Positions 7,103 to 15,661 of a DNA stretch of 64,000 bases are shown here, piece by piece; the first letter of the stretch is position 1; each line of letters starts with the position of its first letter. The stretch is taken from assembly GCF_963920925.1 (NCBI RefSeq), contig NZ_CAWUDI010000025.1, positions 1-64,000 on the forward strand. The letters run 5' to 3'. The position numbers and the translations under genes were made by a program. Origin of the DNA: Rivularia sp963920925 (lineage in GTDB: Bacteria > Cyanobacteriota > Cyanobacteriia > Cyanobacteriales > Nostocaceae). Under the pieces are notes generated by a model that was not told the origin of the DNA, made no database searches, and worked only from the letters and a program-made list of their open reading frames with translations.

Positions 7103-7927
7103 CTAACTCTTGACTGCATTAGTAAAATTGCTAAATCCTAATTTTGCGTTGTTGAAGCTAGCATTTGTGAGATCGGAACGTCTGAAGGATGTTACTGAAT
7201 AATTAGTAATTTTTTTTATGGTATAGCAAAGGGAAATGAGAGTTAATCCAATGTAAGTTAGTGATAAAAAACTTAAAATAAATCCCCATATAAGATTTTG
7301 AGTACTTAAAAAAGCAATTGCTCTTGTTCCTGCTAAAAAAGCAAATCCATAACTGTAAATTGTACCTGCTACAGATAAAGTAATTGGGATAAATCCTTTT
7401 TTAAAGTAAAAGCTGCTAATTGCCATTATTAATGCTCCAATAACAGCAGATGTAATTGCTACTTGGGGATTTTTTCCACCAGCGGCAGTTCCACCATAGA
7501 AAAATCCTAAAATTGCTCCTGAAGTTGCACCGGAAATAATTGTAGTAATACGTTTTAAAATAGTTTTTTTCTTAGCTAAACTCATCGCAGTGCAAGCTAT
7601 ACCGGCCATAGCTAAACTCATAGATAAAGCAATACCGTATACCCAAACTGGACTTTCTGGGGTTCTTTCTATGACTCCAAATATCATTTGAATAACTGCA
7701 TGAAAGACTATGATAGTTGTGATAAAAGCGACAGCAATTAAAGATAAAAAAGTTTTAGTTGTCTGACCTGCTTTAACATTCTCAAAGTTAGCTCCTCGCA
7801 ATGAAGTATGACTAAAATCGCAACCGCGAATATCTGAAGAACTGAAATTAGCACCATTCAGATTTTGACCTTTAAAAGAACGGTTTCGTAAATTTTGATT
7901 GCAAAAATTAAGATTTTCAGAATTCAT
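7103..7927 (-). CDS. Pentapeptide-repeat membrane protein
   Basis: A 274-residue protein of split design. N-terminal pentapeptide repeats (LNGANFSSSDIRGCDFSHTS, LRGANFEN) occupy about residues 10-50. Then come several hydrophobic helices, for example TFLSLIAVAFITTIIVFHAV and a glycine-rich stretch GATSGAILGFFYGGTAAGG. Short repeats return at the end (RRSDLTNASFNNAKLGFSNF). A right-handed beta-helix tethered by a membrane domain is inferred. This combination recurs in cyanobacteria but has no assigned role. It stands alone, with repeat tracts on both sides. Confidence 0.75.
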   Translation of the reverse strand: MNSENLNFCNQNLRNRSFKGQNLNGANFSSSDIRGCDFSHTSLRGANFENVKAGQTTKTFLSLIAVAFITTIIVFHAVIQMIFGVIERTPESPVWVYGIALSMSLAMAGIACTAMSLAKKKTILKRITTIISGATSGAILGFFYGGTAAGGKNPQVAITSAVIGALIMAISSFYFKKGFIPITLSVAGTIYSYGFAFLAGTRAIAFLSTQNLIWGFILSFLSLTYIGLTLISLCYTIKKITNYSVTSFRRSDLTNASFNNAKLGFSNFTNAVKS

Positions 7928-7982
7928 ATTATCAATTATCAGAGGATGTTTTAAAAGTTAAAACCGCTACTACACCTCGCAT

Positions 7983-8062
7983 TGTCCACCTGCGTGTACT
8001 AGTATCTTTTAAACCCACGGAGGTGGGTTTTGCTTGTGTAGCCGCGACTTACAGCCGCCAGG
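7983..8062. repeat. Dispersed palindromic spacer repeat, copy 2
   Basis: GTCCACCTGCGTGTAC, then AACCCACGGAGGTGGGTTTT, GCTTGTGTAGCCGCGACTT and ACAGCCGCCAGG. It is longer than copy 1 at 5254-5330 and retains the terminal CCGCGACTT...CGCCAGG part that copy 1 lacks. Confidence 0.7.
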
Positions 8063-8123
8063 TAGAGTTTAGTTTAGTACTTTTAAAACATTCCCTGTTC
8101 CCCATTCCCCGTTTTCTCTTCCA

Positions 8124-9045
8124 ATGAATAGTCCTACAAATCAAAGCCAATTTCCATATTTAAACCGATTTATTTTCATAACAGTAACTGGTTTTCTAGT
8201 ATTATTACCGCTAATACTTTATGGCTGGGGATGTTTTTCGCGTCCATCTCAAACTGATTTAGAAGAGAAATTATTTAAAGGTATTGTCTACAAACGTAAA
8301 TTTGGTTTGACAGCACGTCCGGTAATCGCCCACATTATAAATATCGATTTATCAGTACCGGGGGTGAAAGTGCTGGTAACTCCACCGCAGGCTATTGATA
8401 AAAATAATACAAGGGCGCAAACGACTTCGCAATTTTTGCAAAAATTTAAACTTCAATTAGCTGTGAATGCTAATTATTTCCATCCTTTCCGCGAAAACAC
8501 TCCTTGGGATTATTATCCTCATACTGGAGATATCACTTATTTTATAGGGCAAGCAATTTCTAATGGAAAGCATTACTCAAAAGCCGATCCGAAATGGGGA
8601 GTTTTATGCATTTCTCTAAACAACCGCGCCCAAATTTTAGACACTGGAGATTGTCCTAAAAATACGTTTCAAGGTGTTGCGGGTAAAGATGTGTTTATTA
8701 AAAATGGTAAACCAGTAAAATGGGACTCCGAGCCAGATAAACCTTATCCACGGGTGGCTGTTGCAATTAATAAACAAGGAAATATTATGACGGCTGATTG
8801 CTATAGATGGGAAACAGCCACTTTATAGCGAAGGAGCTACGATTGCGGAGTTGACACAAATTGTTCAAGGTTTGGGCGCATATACAGCTTTGAATTTAGA
8901 TGGTGGGGGTTCAACCACTTTAGTAATGTCAAAGAATAATAAACCAAAGCTGCTAAATGCACCGATTCATACTAAACTACCAATGCGCGAACGTCCGGTT
9001 GCTAATCAGTTGGGTTTTTACGCAGATTACGCAGATGGTTTGTAA
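8124..9045 (+). pseudogene. Phosphodiester glycosidase family protein, frameshifted
   Basis: The first frame (8124-8828) gives a membrane anchor (residues 17-37) followed by a NAGPA/DUF2233-type domain: QLAVNANYFHPF, GDITYFIGQAISNG, KPYPRVAVAINKQGNIM. At about 8792 the frame breaks. The family's next segment continues in another frame as IAIDGKQPLYSEGATIAELT, then GLGAYTALNLDGGGSTTLVM to the stop at 9045. The total is 922 bases, one more than a multiple of three, so a single inserted base (the GG at 8792-8793) explains it. A repaired protein would be about 306 residues, normal for the family. Mutation or sequence error are both possible. Confidence 0.8.
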
Positions 9046-9207
9046 TTTAAGTGTCTCCAAAATATCTATTAATTGTAAATTGAGCTACTTGACTCTCGGA
9101 TAGTCAATAAATTAATTAAATGATTATTACAAAGCATTTGCATTAGATGCGTTGTCAAAAATCAAAAGCTAAACTAGTAGCGTATTCAAAATTAAAAGGC
9201 TAATAAA

Positions 9208-9813
9208 ATGATTCAAGAGCGCGACTATACGTTAATTATTGATAAAAGCGGTAGTATGTCAACGAACGATCAAGCTGGTGGCAAAAACAGATGGGAGATA
9301 ATGCAAGAATCTACCCTTGCTTTAGCCAGAAAGTGCGAGCAGTTCGATCCCGATGGCATGACTGTTTACCTGTTTTCCGGCAAATTTAAGCGTTTTGACG
9401 ACGTGACTTCAGATAAAGTCGCGCAAATATTTATGGAAAACGATCCTGCGGGCACTACGAATTTAGCAGGTGTTCTCAAAGATGCTACTGACAATTATTT
9501 TAAGCGGAAAGCAGCAGGTCAAACTAAAGCCAACGGGGAAACAATTTTAGTTGTAACTGATGGTGAACCTGACGATAGAAAAGCAGTTTTTGAGGTAATT
9601 GTTAATGCTTCCCGTCAGATGGAAAAAGATGAGGAATTAGGAATCTCTATTGTTCAAGTTGGTAGTGACACTCAAGCAACAAAATTTCTGAAAGCTTTAG
9701 ATGACCAAATGGAATCAATTGGTGCAAAATTTGATATTTGCGACACTGTAACTTTCGATGATATGGAAGATATGAGTCTTGCAGAGATATTAACTAATGC
9801 AATTACTGATTAG
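9208..9813 (+). CDS. VWA-domain protein, copy 1 of 3
   Basis: A 201-residue protein that is almost entirely a von Willebrand factor A domain. The metal-ion-dependent adhesion site is complete: DKSGS at 12-16, the threonine in AGTTNL (83-84) and the aspartate of VVTDGEPDD (118). There is no signal peptide or membrane segment, so it is cytoplasmic. It is about nine-tenths identical to copy 2 by eye, with residues 47-113 unchanged, which implies recent duplication or gene conversion. Copies 2 and 3 and a charged partner gene follow on the same strand. Cytoplasmic VWA proteins often act as scaffolds for ATPases or stress complexes; the target here is unknown. Confidence 0.85.
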   Translation: MIQERDYTLIIDKSGSMSTNDQAGGKNRWEIMQESTLALARKCEQFDPDGMTVYLFSGKFKRFDDVTSDKVAQIFMENDPAGTTNLAGVLKDATDNYFKRKAAGQTKANGETILVVTDGEPDDRKAVFEVIVNASRQMEKDEELGISIVQVGSDTQATKFLKALDDQMESIGAKFDICDTVTFDDMEDMSLAEILTNAITD

Positions 9814-9879
9814 GTAATGGGTAATGGCTAATGGGTAATACTAATAAATAAATCAATTAACTTATAGGAGAATTAACTC

Positions 9880-10485
9880 ATGTTAGAAAATCGCGACTAC
9901 ACGTTAATTATTGATAAAAGCGGTAGTATGTCAACACCCGACCAAGCAAGTGGTAAAAGTAGATGGGAAATAATGCAAGAATCTACTCTTGCTTTGGCTA
10001 GAAAATGTGAAAAATTAGACCCAGATGGGATGACGGTTTATCTGTTTTCTGGTAAATTTAAGCGTTTTGACGATGTGACTTCAGATAAAGTCGCGCAAAT
10101 ATTTATGGAAAACGATCCTGCGGGTACTACTAATTTAGCAGGTGTTCTTAAAGATGCTACAGATAATTATTTTAAACGTAAAGCAGCAGGTCAAACCAAA
10201 GCCAATGGGGAAACAATTATAGTTGTAACTGATGGTGAACCTGACAACAGGAAAGCGGTTTTTGAAGTAATTGTTAAGGCTTCTCAGCAGATGGAAAAAG
10301 ATGAAGAATTAGGAATATCCCTTGTTCAAGTTGGTAGAGATGCTGAAGCAATGAAATTTCTCAAAGCTTTAGACGATCAAATGGAATCAATTGGTGCAAA
10401 GTTTGATATTTGCGACACCGTAACTTTCGATGAGATGGAAGATATGAGTCTTACTGAGATATTAACCAATGCAATTACTGATTAA
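9880..10485 (+). CDS. VWA-domain protein, copy 2 of 3
   Basis: It has the same 201-residue length and full metal site (DKSGS, AGTTNL, VVTDGEPDN) as copy 1. Differences cluster at the N-terminus (MLENRDY versus MIQERDY) and in the last third (VQVGRDAEAMKF). The N-terminus MLENRDYTLIIDKSGSM is shared with copy 3 rather than copy 1, while the middle is identical to copy 1, a mosaic that suggests conversion. AGGAG lies ahead of the ATG. It probably forms a transcript with copy 1, 66 bp upstream. Confidence 0.85.
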   Translation: MLENRDYTLIIDKSGSMSTPDQASGKSRWEIMQESTLALARKCEKLDPDGMTVYLFSGKFKRFDDVTSDKVAQIFMENDPAGTTNLAGVLKDATDNYFKRKAAGQTKANGETIIVVTDGEPDNRKAVFEVIVKASQQMEKDEELGISLVQVGRDAEAMKFLKALDDQMESIGAKFDICDTVTFDEMEDMSLTEILTNAITD

Positions 10486-10752
10486 TTAGGGAATAGGGAA
10501 CAGGCAATAGGGAAAAAGTTAATACTAATAAATGAAAGTTCTTCAGTTCTAAGTATGCTAAGAATTGTACAAAAATTCTTAGAAAGCTTATTATCTAAGT
10601 ATTCATGTATTTTTAAAACAAATTTATTTATTCATAACTTCTTTTTGTTCCGTTTCCCATTACCTGTTCCCCGTTCCCTTTTTTTTAGATGTTTAATTAG
10701 CATCCGCTTGTACGGATGAACCAAAATAAATTAATTACAGGAAAATTAATAA
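10486..10752. other. Spacer between VWA copies 2 and 3
   Basis: No gene. It contains GGGAATA/GGGAACA heptad-type repeats at the start, the complementary TTCCCATTACCTGTTCC type near 10655-10680, and an AT-rich centre. The two ends could fold back on each other. The gap separates the close pair from the more diverged copy 3. Confidence 0.5.
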
Positions 10753-11358
10753 ATGTTAGAAAATCGCGACTATACCTTAATTATCGATAAAAGTGGTAGC
10801 ATGGCAACCCCCGACCAAAAAGGTGGTAGAACCAGATGGGTTGCAGCAGAAGAATCAACTTTTGCTTTAGCGAGTAAATGCGAGCAATTCGATCCAGATG
10901 GTATTACTCTTTATACATTTTCTGGACGATTCAAAAGATACGAAAATGTTACATCCAAGAAAGTTATGCAGATTTTTCAAGAAAACGATCCCTCCGGAAC
11001 AACCGATTTGGCTTCGGTATTGAAACACGCTACAGAAAATTATTTTCAGCGTAAAGCTGCGGGTGAAACAAAGGAAAATGGTGAGACAATTTTAGTAATT
11101 ACCGATGGTGAACCCGACGACAGGAAAGCGGTAATGAAAGTAATTATCGAAACTTCTCGTCGCATGGATAAAGATGAAGAATTGGCAATTTCTTTTATTC
11201 AAGTTGGAACCGATCCTCATGCAACTCGCTTTCTCAAAGTCTTGGATGACGAAATGCAAAGTGCTGGAGCCAAGTTTGATATCTGTGACACAATTACAAT
11301 GGATGATATGGAAGACTACAGCCTTTCAGAAGTGTTGCTAAATGCAATTATTGATTAG
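10753..11358 (+). CDS. VWA-domain protein, copy 3 of 3
   Basis: Again exactly 201 residues with an intact metal site (DKSGS at 12-16, SGTTDL, VITDGEPDD). It is clearly more diverged from copies 1 and 2: RWVAAEESTFALASKC, TLYTFSGRFKRYENV, SRRMDKDEELAISFIQVG. Conserved length with surface changes suggests retained function and perhaps different partners. Its stop is 27 bp from the ATG of the charged partner gene, so that gene is probably co-transcribed with this copy. Confidence 0.85.
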   Translation: MLENRDYTLIIDKSGSMATPDQKGGRTRWVAAEESTFALASKCEQFDPDGITLYTFSGRFKRYENVTSKKVMQIFQENDPSGTTDLASVLKHATENYFQRKAAGETKENGETILVITDGEPDDRKAVMKVIIETSRRMDKDEELAISFIQVGTDPHATRFLKVLDDEMQSAGAKFDICDTITMDDMEDYSLSEVLLNAIID

Positions 11359-11385
11359 TTATTGCCATTAATCACAATTAAACAA

Positions 11386-11820
11386 ATGGATTCCATCGAT
11401 AAAATATTGTCCGAACTTCAAGCTGAATATCAGCAATCGGCTAATTCCCCAGTAGAGAAAACAGAGGAAGCGAAGAAGGTTAAAAAAGTAAAGAAAGTAA
11501 AGCTTGACTCATCTCCATCTTCCTCCCTTTTTACATCATCATCATCTAAAGGAGATGTAATCGATAATATATTGGCTGAAGTTAAACAAGATGTTGAAGA
11601 AAAAAAATTATTAGAAGAACAACAAAAACAGCAAAAACTTGAAGAAGAAAGAATTCGACAAGAACAAATTAAAGCAAAACAGTTAGAAGCGTTAAAAGTT
11701 CAAGCTCAAGAATGGTTAAATAAATTAGAACCATTATCTACCGAAGGAATGTGGTTTGAAACTTTTGCTCAAAGCTATCCTTCCAAGTTAGAAGCAGCAA
11801 TTGAGTATTTGAACAGTTAA
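11386..11820 (+). CDS. Charged coiled-coil protein linked to the VWA genes (Slr1339-like)
   Basis: A 144-residue protein starting MDSIDKILSELQAEYQQ. It has a lysine-rich KKVKKVKKVK segment, a serine-rich linker, a second 'GDVIDNILAEVKQDV' motif echoing the N-terminus, a long glutamine/glutamate coiled coil (about 70-115) and a C-terminal LEPLSTEGMWFETFAQSYPS. The start and end resemble, from memory, the cyanobacterial 'salt stress protein, Slr1339 family'; this is not verified. ATG 11386 fits better than the TTG at 11362. Being 27 bp after VWA copy 3 on the same strand makes it a likely VWA partner. Confidence 0.6.
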   Translation: MDSIDKILSELQAEYQQSANSPVEKTEEAKKVKKVKKVKLDSSPSSSLFTSSSSKGDVIDNILAEVKQDVEEKKLLEEQQKQQKLEEERIRQEQIKAKQLEALKVQAQEWLNKLEPLSTEGMWFETFAQSYPSKLEAAIEYLNS

Positions 11821-11950
11821 CAGTGAACAGTTAGCAGTTATCACGTTCAAAATAGAACTCTTTAATAATTAATAATCGCATTATTAAATAGCACTAAATA
11901 TAGTATTCAAATTTCAAAAAGATAATATTTTTCTGGTAACTAATAACTGC

Positions 11951-12295
11951 TCACTGCTCACTGCTCACTGATAACTGCTTCGCTCCCCATTCATGCATTG
12001 CGTTGAGAATTGGTTGCAAACTTTCTCCTAAAGAAGTTAGCGAATATTCTACTTTTGGGGGAACTTCAGCATAAACTTTGCGATGTACGATTCCATCTTG
12101 TTCCATTTCTCTTAATTGTTGGGTTAGCATTTTTTGGGTAATTCCAGGCAAAGCACGCTCTAATTCTCCAAAGCGTCTTACACCTAATAGTAATTCTCTA
12201 ATAATCAATACTTTCCAACGCCCTCCGATGATTTTAAGCGTAGTTTCTACTTCACAGCTAACCATCTTTTTAGAGTTTTTTACTAATCGTTTCAT
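11951..12295 (-). CDS. HxlR-family transcriptional regulator
   Basis: A 114-residue winged-helix regulator. It shows the family pattern CEVETTLKIIGGRWKVLIIR, then LLLGVRRFGELERALPGITQ, KMLTQQLREMEQDGIV and a wing VPPKVEYSLTSLGESL. The cysteine at 14 is the usual HxlR N-terminal position and may sense electrophiles or redox. The last residues QLSVSSEQ are read from a CACTGCT/ACTGCTC heptad tract, so the 3' end is repeat-derived. No divergent target gene is adjacent; the next gene upstream, at 12460, is on the same strand. Confidence 0.88.
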   Translation of the reverse strand: MKRLVKNSKKMVSCEVETTLKIIGGRWKVLIIRELLLGVRRFGELERALPGITQKMLTQQLREMEQDGIVHRKVYAEVPPKVEYSLTSLGESLQPILNAMHEWGAKQLSVSSEQ

Positions 12296-12459
12296 AGCAA
12301 ACTTTAATTAATACCGAATCTTAAACTCAGAAACTCGATATATTAAATCATATCAAGTTTTTGAGTTTTAAGTTTTTAAATTAATGAATAAAAATTGCTA
12401 TAAAATTAATCGGCATATTGAGCAGCAATCAATTAGCAACTCGTAATTTTAGACAAGAT

Positions 12460-12960
12460 TTATCTAGAAGTAAATTTTATAAACTTACTGACAATATTAT
12501 CAACAGAACGTTTTAATTGATTCTTGCGATACCATCTTTGAAAAGCTGCTTCATATTCTTCACCTTTCATTTGAAAAGTATTCCAGCCATCTAAGCCGAC
12601 AAACAAACCCCAGAAGAGTAAAATGTAAAGCGCCCAGTTAATACCTCCACCCGTAAGCAAATCCATCGATAGTAAAAAAGTATTAACAATCGCGAAATTA
12701 CCAGCACGCTTTTTGAATCTTCTTTGACGATGCAGGTTAAATGCTTGTCTGTGCTGAATTTCGCCCTGTTTCGTTGCCCAATCTGCTTCTGCTAAATTAA
12801 GACTTTCCGGGGAAATATCCAACTCCGCAGCGATTTCCAGAAGCACCTCGTGAGAAAACTCCTTATCATCATCAACTTGACGTGCGATCGCCAACTGCAA
12901 AATCTGCTGTACGTCTTCCTGGCTATAACAACGACTAATTTTATCTCCCGAATTTGTCAT
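12460..12960 (-). CDS. 2TM-domain protein of unknown function
   Basis: A 166-residue protein. The N-terminal half is soluble and helical (YSQEDVQQILQLAIARQ, FSHEVLLEIAAELDISPES), resembling small regulatory domains found ahead of 2TM modules in cyanobacteria. The C-terminal half has two close hydrophobic helices (NFAIVNTFLLSMDLL; WALYILLFWGLFVGLDGW) followed by RWYRKNQLKRSV, as in the 2TM domain family. ATG 12960 was preferred over 12969 because AGAAGAG lies nine bases ahead of it. The function is unknown. Confidence 0.7.
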   Translation of the reverse strand: MTNSGDKISRCYSQEDVQQILQLAIARQVDDDKEFSHEVLLEIAAELDISPESLNLAEADWATKQGEIQHRQAFNLHRQRRFKKRAGNFAIVNTFLLSMDLLTGGGINWALYILLFWGLFVGLDGWNTFQMKGEEYEAAFQRWYRKNQLKRSVDNIVSKFIKFTSR

Positions 12961-13280
12961 ACTTATCATCTCTTCTATTACTTTTAATAGAGAATTTCTT
13001 TTTTAAGCACAGATTACTGCCATTATTCTAGAGTAACAAATCAATCAGTTGAATTTTGGATTTTAGATTTTGCGGAAAGTTTAGGGTGTAGATGTTCTTC
13101 CCCCAAAACTAAGCATCGACGGATTTTGGATTGAAAGTTAGAGTTAGGAGTGATGAGTTAATAATATATATATCTCCCCTTGTCTCCTCTTCACCCCATC
13201 CCTCTCCCTTAACCTGTACTTTACCTATAAATAAGAAAATTAAAATTGGAGATTGCTTTTTAAGTTTGGGAGAAATTTTA

Positions 13281-13994
13281 GTGGAATCTGTGGAATCTAA
13301 CGAAAATATCCGTACATTATCGATTGATATTGGTGGCAGTGGTGTAAAAGTAATGGTTTTGGATGTTAATGGAAATCCTTTAACCAAGAAATTGCGGGTA
13401 GAAACACCCCAACCTGCTTCTAAAAAATTAGTGATTGAAGCGATTTTAGAGTTGGCTGGAATGGCAGGTGAATTTGAACGGGTTTCGGTTGGATTTCCTG
13501 GTGTGGTGCGAAATGGAATAACCAATACTGCGGTTAATTTACATCCAGATTGGATCGATTTTGATTTAGCAACAGCTTTGTCTGTGCTGCTCAAAAAGCC
13601 CGTCAAAGTAGTCAATGATGCAGATATGCAGGGTTTAGCTGCAATTTATGGCGAAGGTGTCGAACTGGTAATTACTTTAGGAACGGGATTTGGTTCCGCT
13701 TTATTTGTAAATGGTAAATTGGTTCCGAATCTGGAAATGGGACATCATCGTTTTCGTAAAAGTGAAACTTACGAAGAACAATTAGGGCGTGCTGCTTTAG
13801 AAAAAATTGGCGCTGAAAAATGGAATAAACGTTTGCAGAAAGCTATAGATTATTTACAACATTTGTTTAACTATGATTATCTATATATTGGTGGAGGTGA
13901 AGCAGAAAACATCAATTTAGATTTATCCGCTAACGTAAAAGTTATTCCTAATATTTTTGGGTTATTAGGTGGTATTGCATTGTGGCGGGATTAA
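13281..13994 (+). CDS. ppgK: Polyphosphate glucokinase (ROK family)
   Basis: It phosphorylates glucose using polyphosphate, with or without ATP. In the 237-residue protein, DIGGSGVK at 16-23 is the phosphate-binding loop, VSVGFPGVVRNG and VNDADMQGLAAIYGEG carry the sugar-binding and catalytic aspartate region, and VITLGTGFGSALF is the second phosphate loop. The zinc cluster of many ROK repressors is absent and there is no DNA-binding domain, as in polyphosphate glucokinases. I chose GTG 13281, preceded by GGGAGAAA; the frame extends upstream through repeat-like sequence that does not match the family. It is monocistronic. Confidence 0.82.
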   Translation: MESVESNENIRTLSIDIGGSGVKVMVLDVNGNPLTKKLRVETPQPASKKLVIEAILELAGMAGEFERVSVGFPGVVRNGITNTAVNLHPDWIDFDLATALSVLLKKPVKVVNDADMQGLAAIYGEGVELVITLGTGFGSALFVNGKLVPNLEMGHHRFRKSETYEEQLGRAALEKIGAEKWNKRLQKAIDYLQHLFNYDYLYIGGGEAENINLDLSANVKVIPNIFGLLGGIALWRD

Positions 13995-13996
13995 AA

Positions 13997-14134
13997 GAAA
14001 GGGAATGGGCAATAGGGAATGGGGAACAGTGGGAATAGAATAGAATACAAAGCAATGTAAAAAGAAAGGGAATGGGGAATAGGGAACAGGGAACAGTGGG
14101 AATAGAATAGAAAACAAAGCAATATACAATGTAA
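13997..14134. repeat. 67-bp tandem duplication built of short repeats
   Basis: The segment GAAAGGGAATGGGCAATAGG ... AGAATACAAAGCAATGTAAA (13997-14063) is repeated with a few changes at 14064-14134. Each copy starts with GGGAATA-type heptads and ends with a non-repeat tail, so the duplication came after heptad growth. Confidence 0.75.
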
Positions 14135-14145
14135 AAGTACAATTT

Positions 14146-14616
14146 TTAGGTACTAGTAGGTGATATTGTATCTGCTGTATTTTCTATTGATTCTTTAGAA
14201 AATAATCTTTGAGAAATCCAGTAGGTCAAAATGTGAGAAAGTAAACCTAATGGTCCCGCAAATAAGCAAAGTGCGAGGGAATGAAAAGTCCAAACATTTG
14301 TTTTAACACCAGCTAAATATATATAGCGTCCCACAAATAAATCCATCACCAAGAAATGAATCCATCCAGTTGCAGCAGCAGTTTCATCGCCAAAAAATCG
14401 AGCTATATCTGCTAATTGGGGGTTTGATAAAGCTTCTGCATTTTCGGGTGTAACGCTGCTAATAAATAAATATAAATATAGTCCAGCTAAAGGTATAAAT
14501 GGAATATACGATTGCATTACTCGTTGCGTAACTTTCAACTTTGGCAGAAAAATCATCAATGCCCAAAAAGGTAAAACAAAAAGATTCGCAATATTAAATA
14601 GTTCGCTGACATACAT
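14146..14616 (-). CDS. ABA4-like / DUF4281 membrane protein
   Basis: A 156-residue protein with four hydrophobic segments: LFNIANLFVLPFWALMIFLP, SYIPFIPLAGLYLYLFI, GWIHFLVMDLFVGRYIYL and SLALCLFAGPLGLLSHILTY. The pattern 'WIHFLxxDLFVGRYIY' and 'GPLGLL' matches DUF4281, the family of plant ABA4, needed for neoxanthin formation. Cyanobacterial members have been associated with carotenoid chemistry or membrane protection, but the activity is unclear. It is monocistronic and convergent with ppgK across the tandem duplication. Confidence 0.82.
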   Translation of the reverse strand: MYVSELFNIANLFVLPFWALMIFLPKLKVTQRVMQSYIPFIPLAGLYLYLFISSVTPENAEALSNPQLADIARFFGDETAAATGWIHFLVMDLFVGRYIYLAGVKTNVWTFHSLALCLFAGPLGLLSHILTYWISQRLFSKESIENTADTISPTST

Positions 14617-14836
14617 AAAAAAACTCCCCGTTAAATATCGATAATAATCAGTATAGATGTATCGCGTACATTTTATTATTTCCTATCATATTGCTGTGGA
14701 TAAAAAATATTTATTATTCTGATTCATAAACCAGATAAAATAGTAGAATAACTCAAGCATTAATCCAAAATCCAGTCTTCGGAGCGTGTCCGTAAGGATA
14801 TAATCTAAAATATAAAATTGAATGGGGTAGCATCTC

Positions 14837-15565
14837 TTGGTAAATATTAAATGTAAAGATAAAACTTTTTCTAATATACAAGCAATTTTATTTGATAAAA
14901 ACGGTACTTTGGAAGACTCAGAGGTAAATTTACGTAACTTTGCCCAAAAAGCAGCCAGAATTATAGACGCGCAAATACCGGGTATTGGCGAACCTTTATT
15001 AATGGCATTTGGTGTCAATGGTGATACTTTAGATGCTGCGGGATTAATGGCTGTAGCAAGTCGTCGGGAAACAGAAATAGCAGCGGCAGCTTATATTGCA
15101 GAAACGGGTAGAGGTTGGATTGAATCGTTAAATATAGCCAGTAAAAGTTTAGATGAAGCAGATAAATATCTGGGTGATTCTCCTTCACCTTTATTTGCAG
15201 GTAGTTCAGAAATATTGCAAAAGCTCTCGCAAGCAGGATTAAAGCTGGGTATACTTTCAGCAGCGACAACCCCAGAAGTAAATCAGTTTGTACAAGTTCA
15301 TCAACTGGGTGACTATATAAACTTAGAAATGGGAGTAGACGGTAATATTTTTAAACCAGATCCAGCTTTATTTTTGCAAGCTTGCGAAAAATTGCAAGTA
15401 GAGCCAAGCGCTACGTTGATGGTAGGAGATTCCGTTGCTGATATGCAAATGGCAAGCAGTGCAAAAGCCGCTGGCTGTATTGGTATTACTTGGATTGGTA
15501 AGTCGGATAATGTTCGAGATGCGGATGTGGTTATTAATAAATTAGATGAGATTCAAGTTGATTAA
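14837..15565 (+). CDS. HAD-superfamily hydrolase with DxNGT motif
   Basis: A 242-residue phosphatase-like protein. Motif I is FDKNGT at 19-24: the nucleophile Asp20 is present but the usual second aspartate is asparagine. Motif II is in ILSAATTPE, the lysine in FKPDPALF and motif IV in MVGDSVADMQMA. A helical cap (about 25-110) puts it in subclass I. Asn at the acid/base position could reduce phosphomonoesterase activity, though I recall the same motif in cyanobacterial relatives. The start is TTG 14837, since the family begins just there (MVNIKC) and no ATG is near. Confidence 0.8.
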   Translation: MVNIKCKDKTFSNIQAILFDKNGTLEDSEVNLRNFAQKAARIIDAQIPGIGEPLLMAFGVNGDTLDAAGLMAVASRRETEIAAAAYIAETGRGWIESLNIASKSLDEADKYLGDSPSPLFAGSSEILQKLSQAGLKLGILSAATTPEVNQFVQVHQLGDYINLEMGVDGNIFKPDPALFLQACEKLQVEPSATLMVGDSVADMQMASSAKAAGCIGITWIGKSDNVRDADVVINKLDEIQVD

Positions 15566-15661
15566 TCAATTACCAACGATCAATCAATTTTTACCGATTG
15601 TAGAGACGTAGTATTGCTACCTCTCCCAACGGTTGCGGGAAAACGAATCGATCGCGAGCAG

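Noticed and set aside
13131..13280. N-terminal extension of the polyphosphate glucokinase.
   Set aside because: The added residues come from spacer DNA; the GTG at 13281 has a plausible ribosome-binding site and matches the expected family start.
13109..13615. A 168-residue open frame on the minus strand opposite the polyphosphate glucokinase gene.
   Set aside because: It is antisense to a well-supported ROK kinase, has no recognisable motif, and its end is translated spacer sequence.
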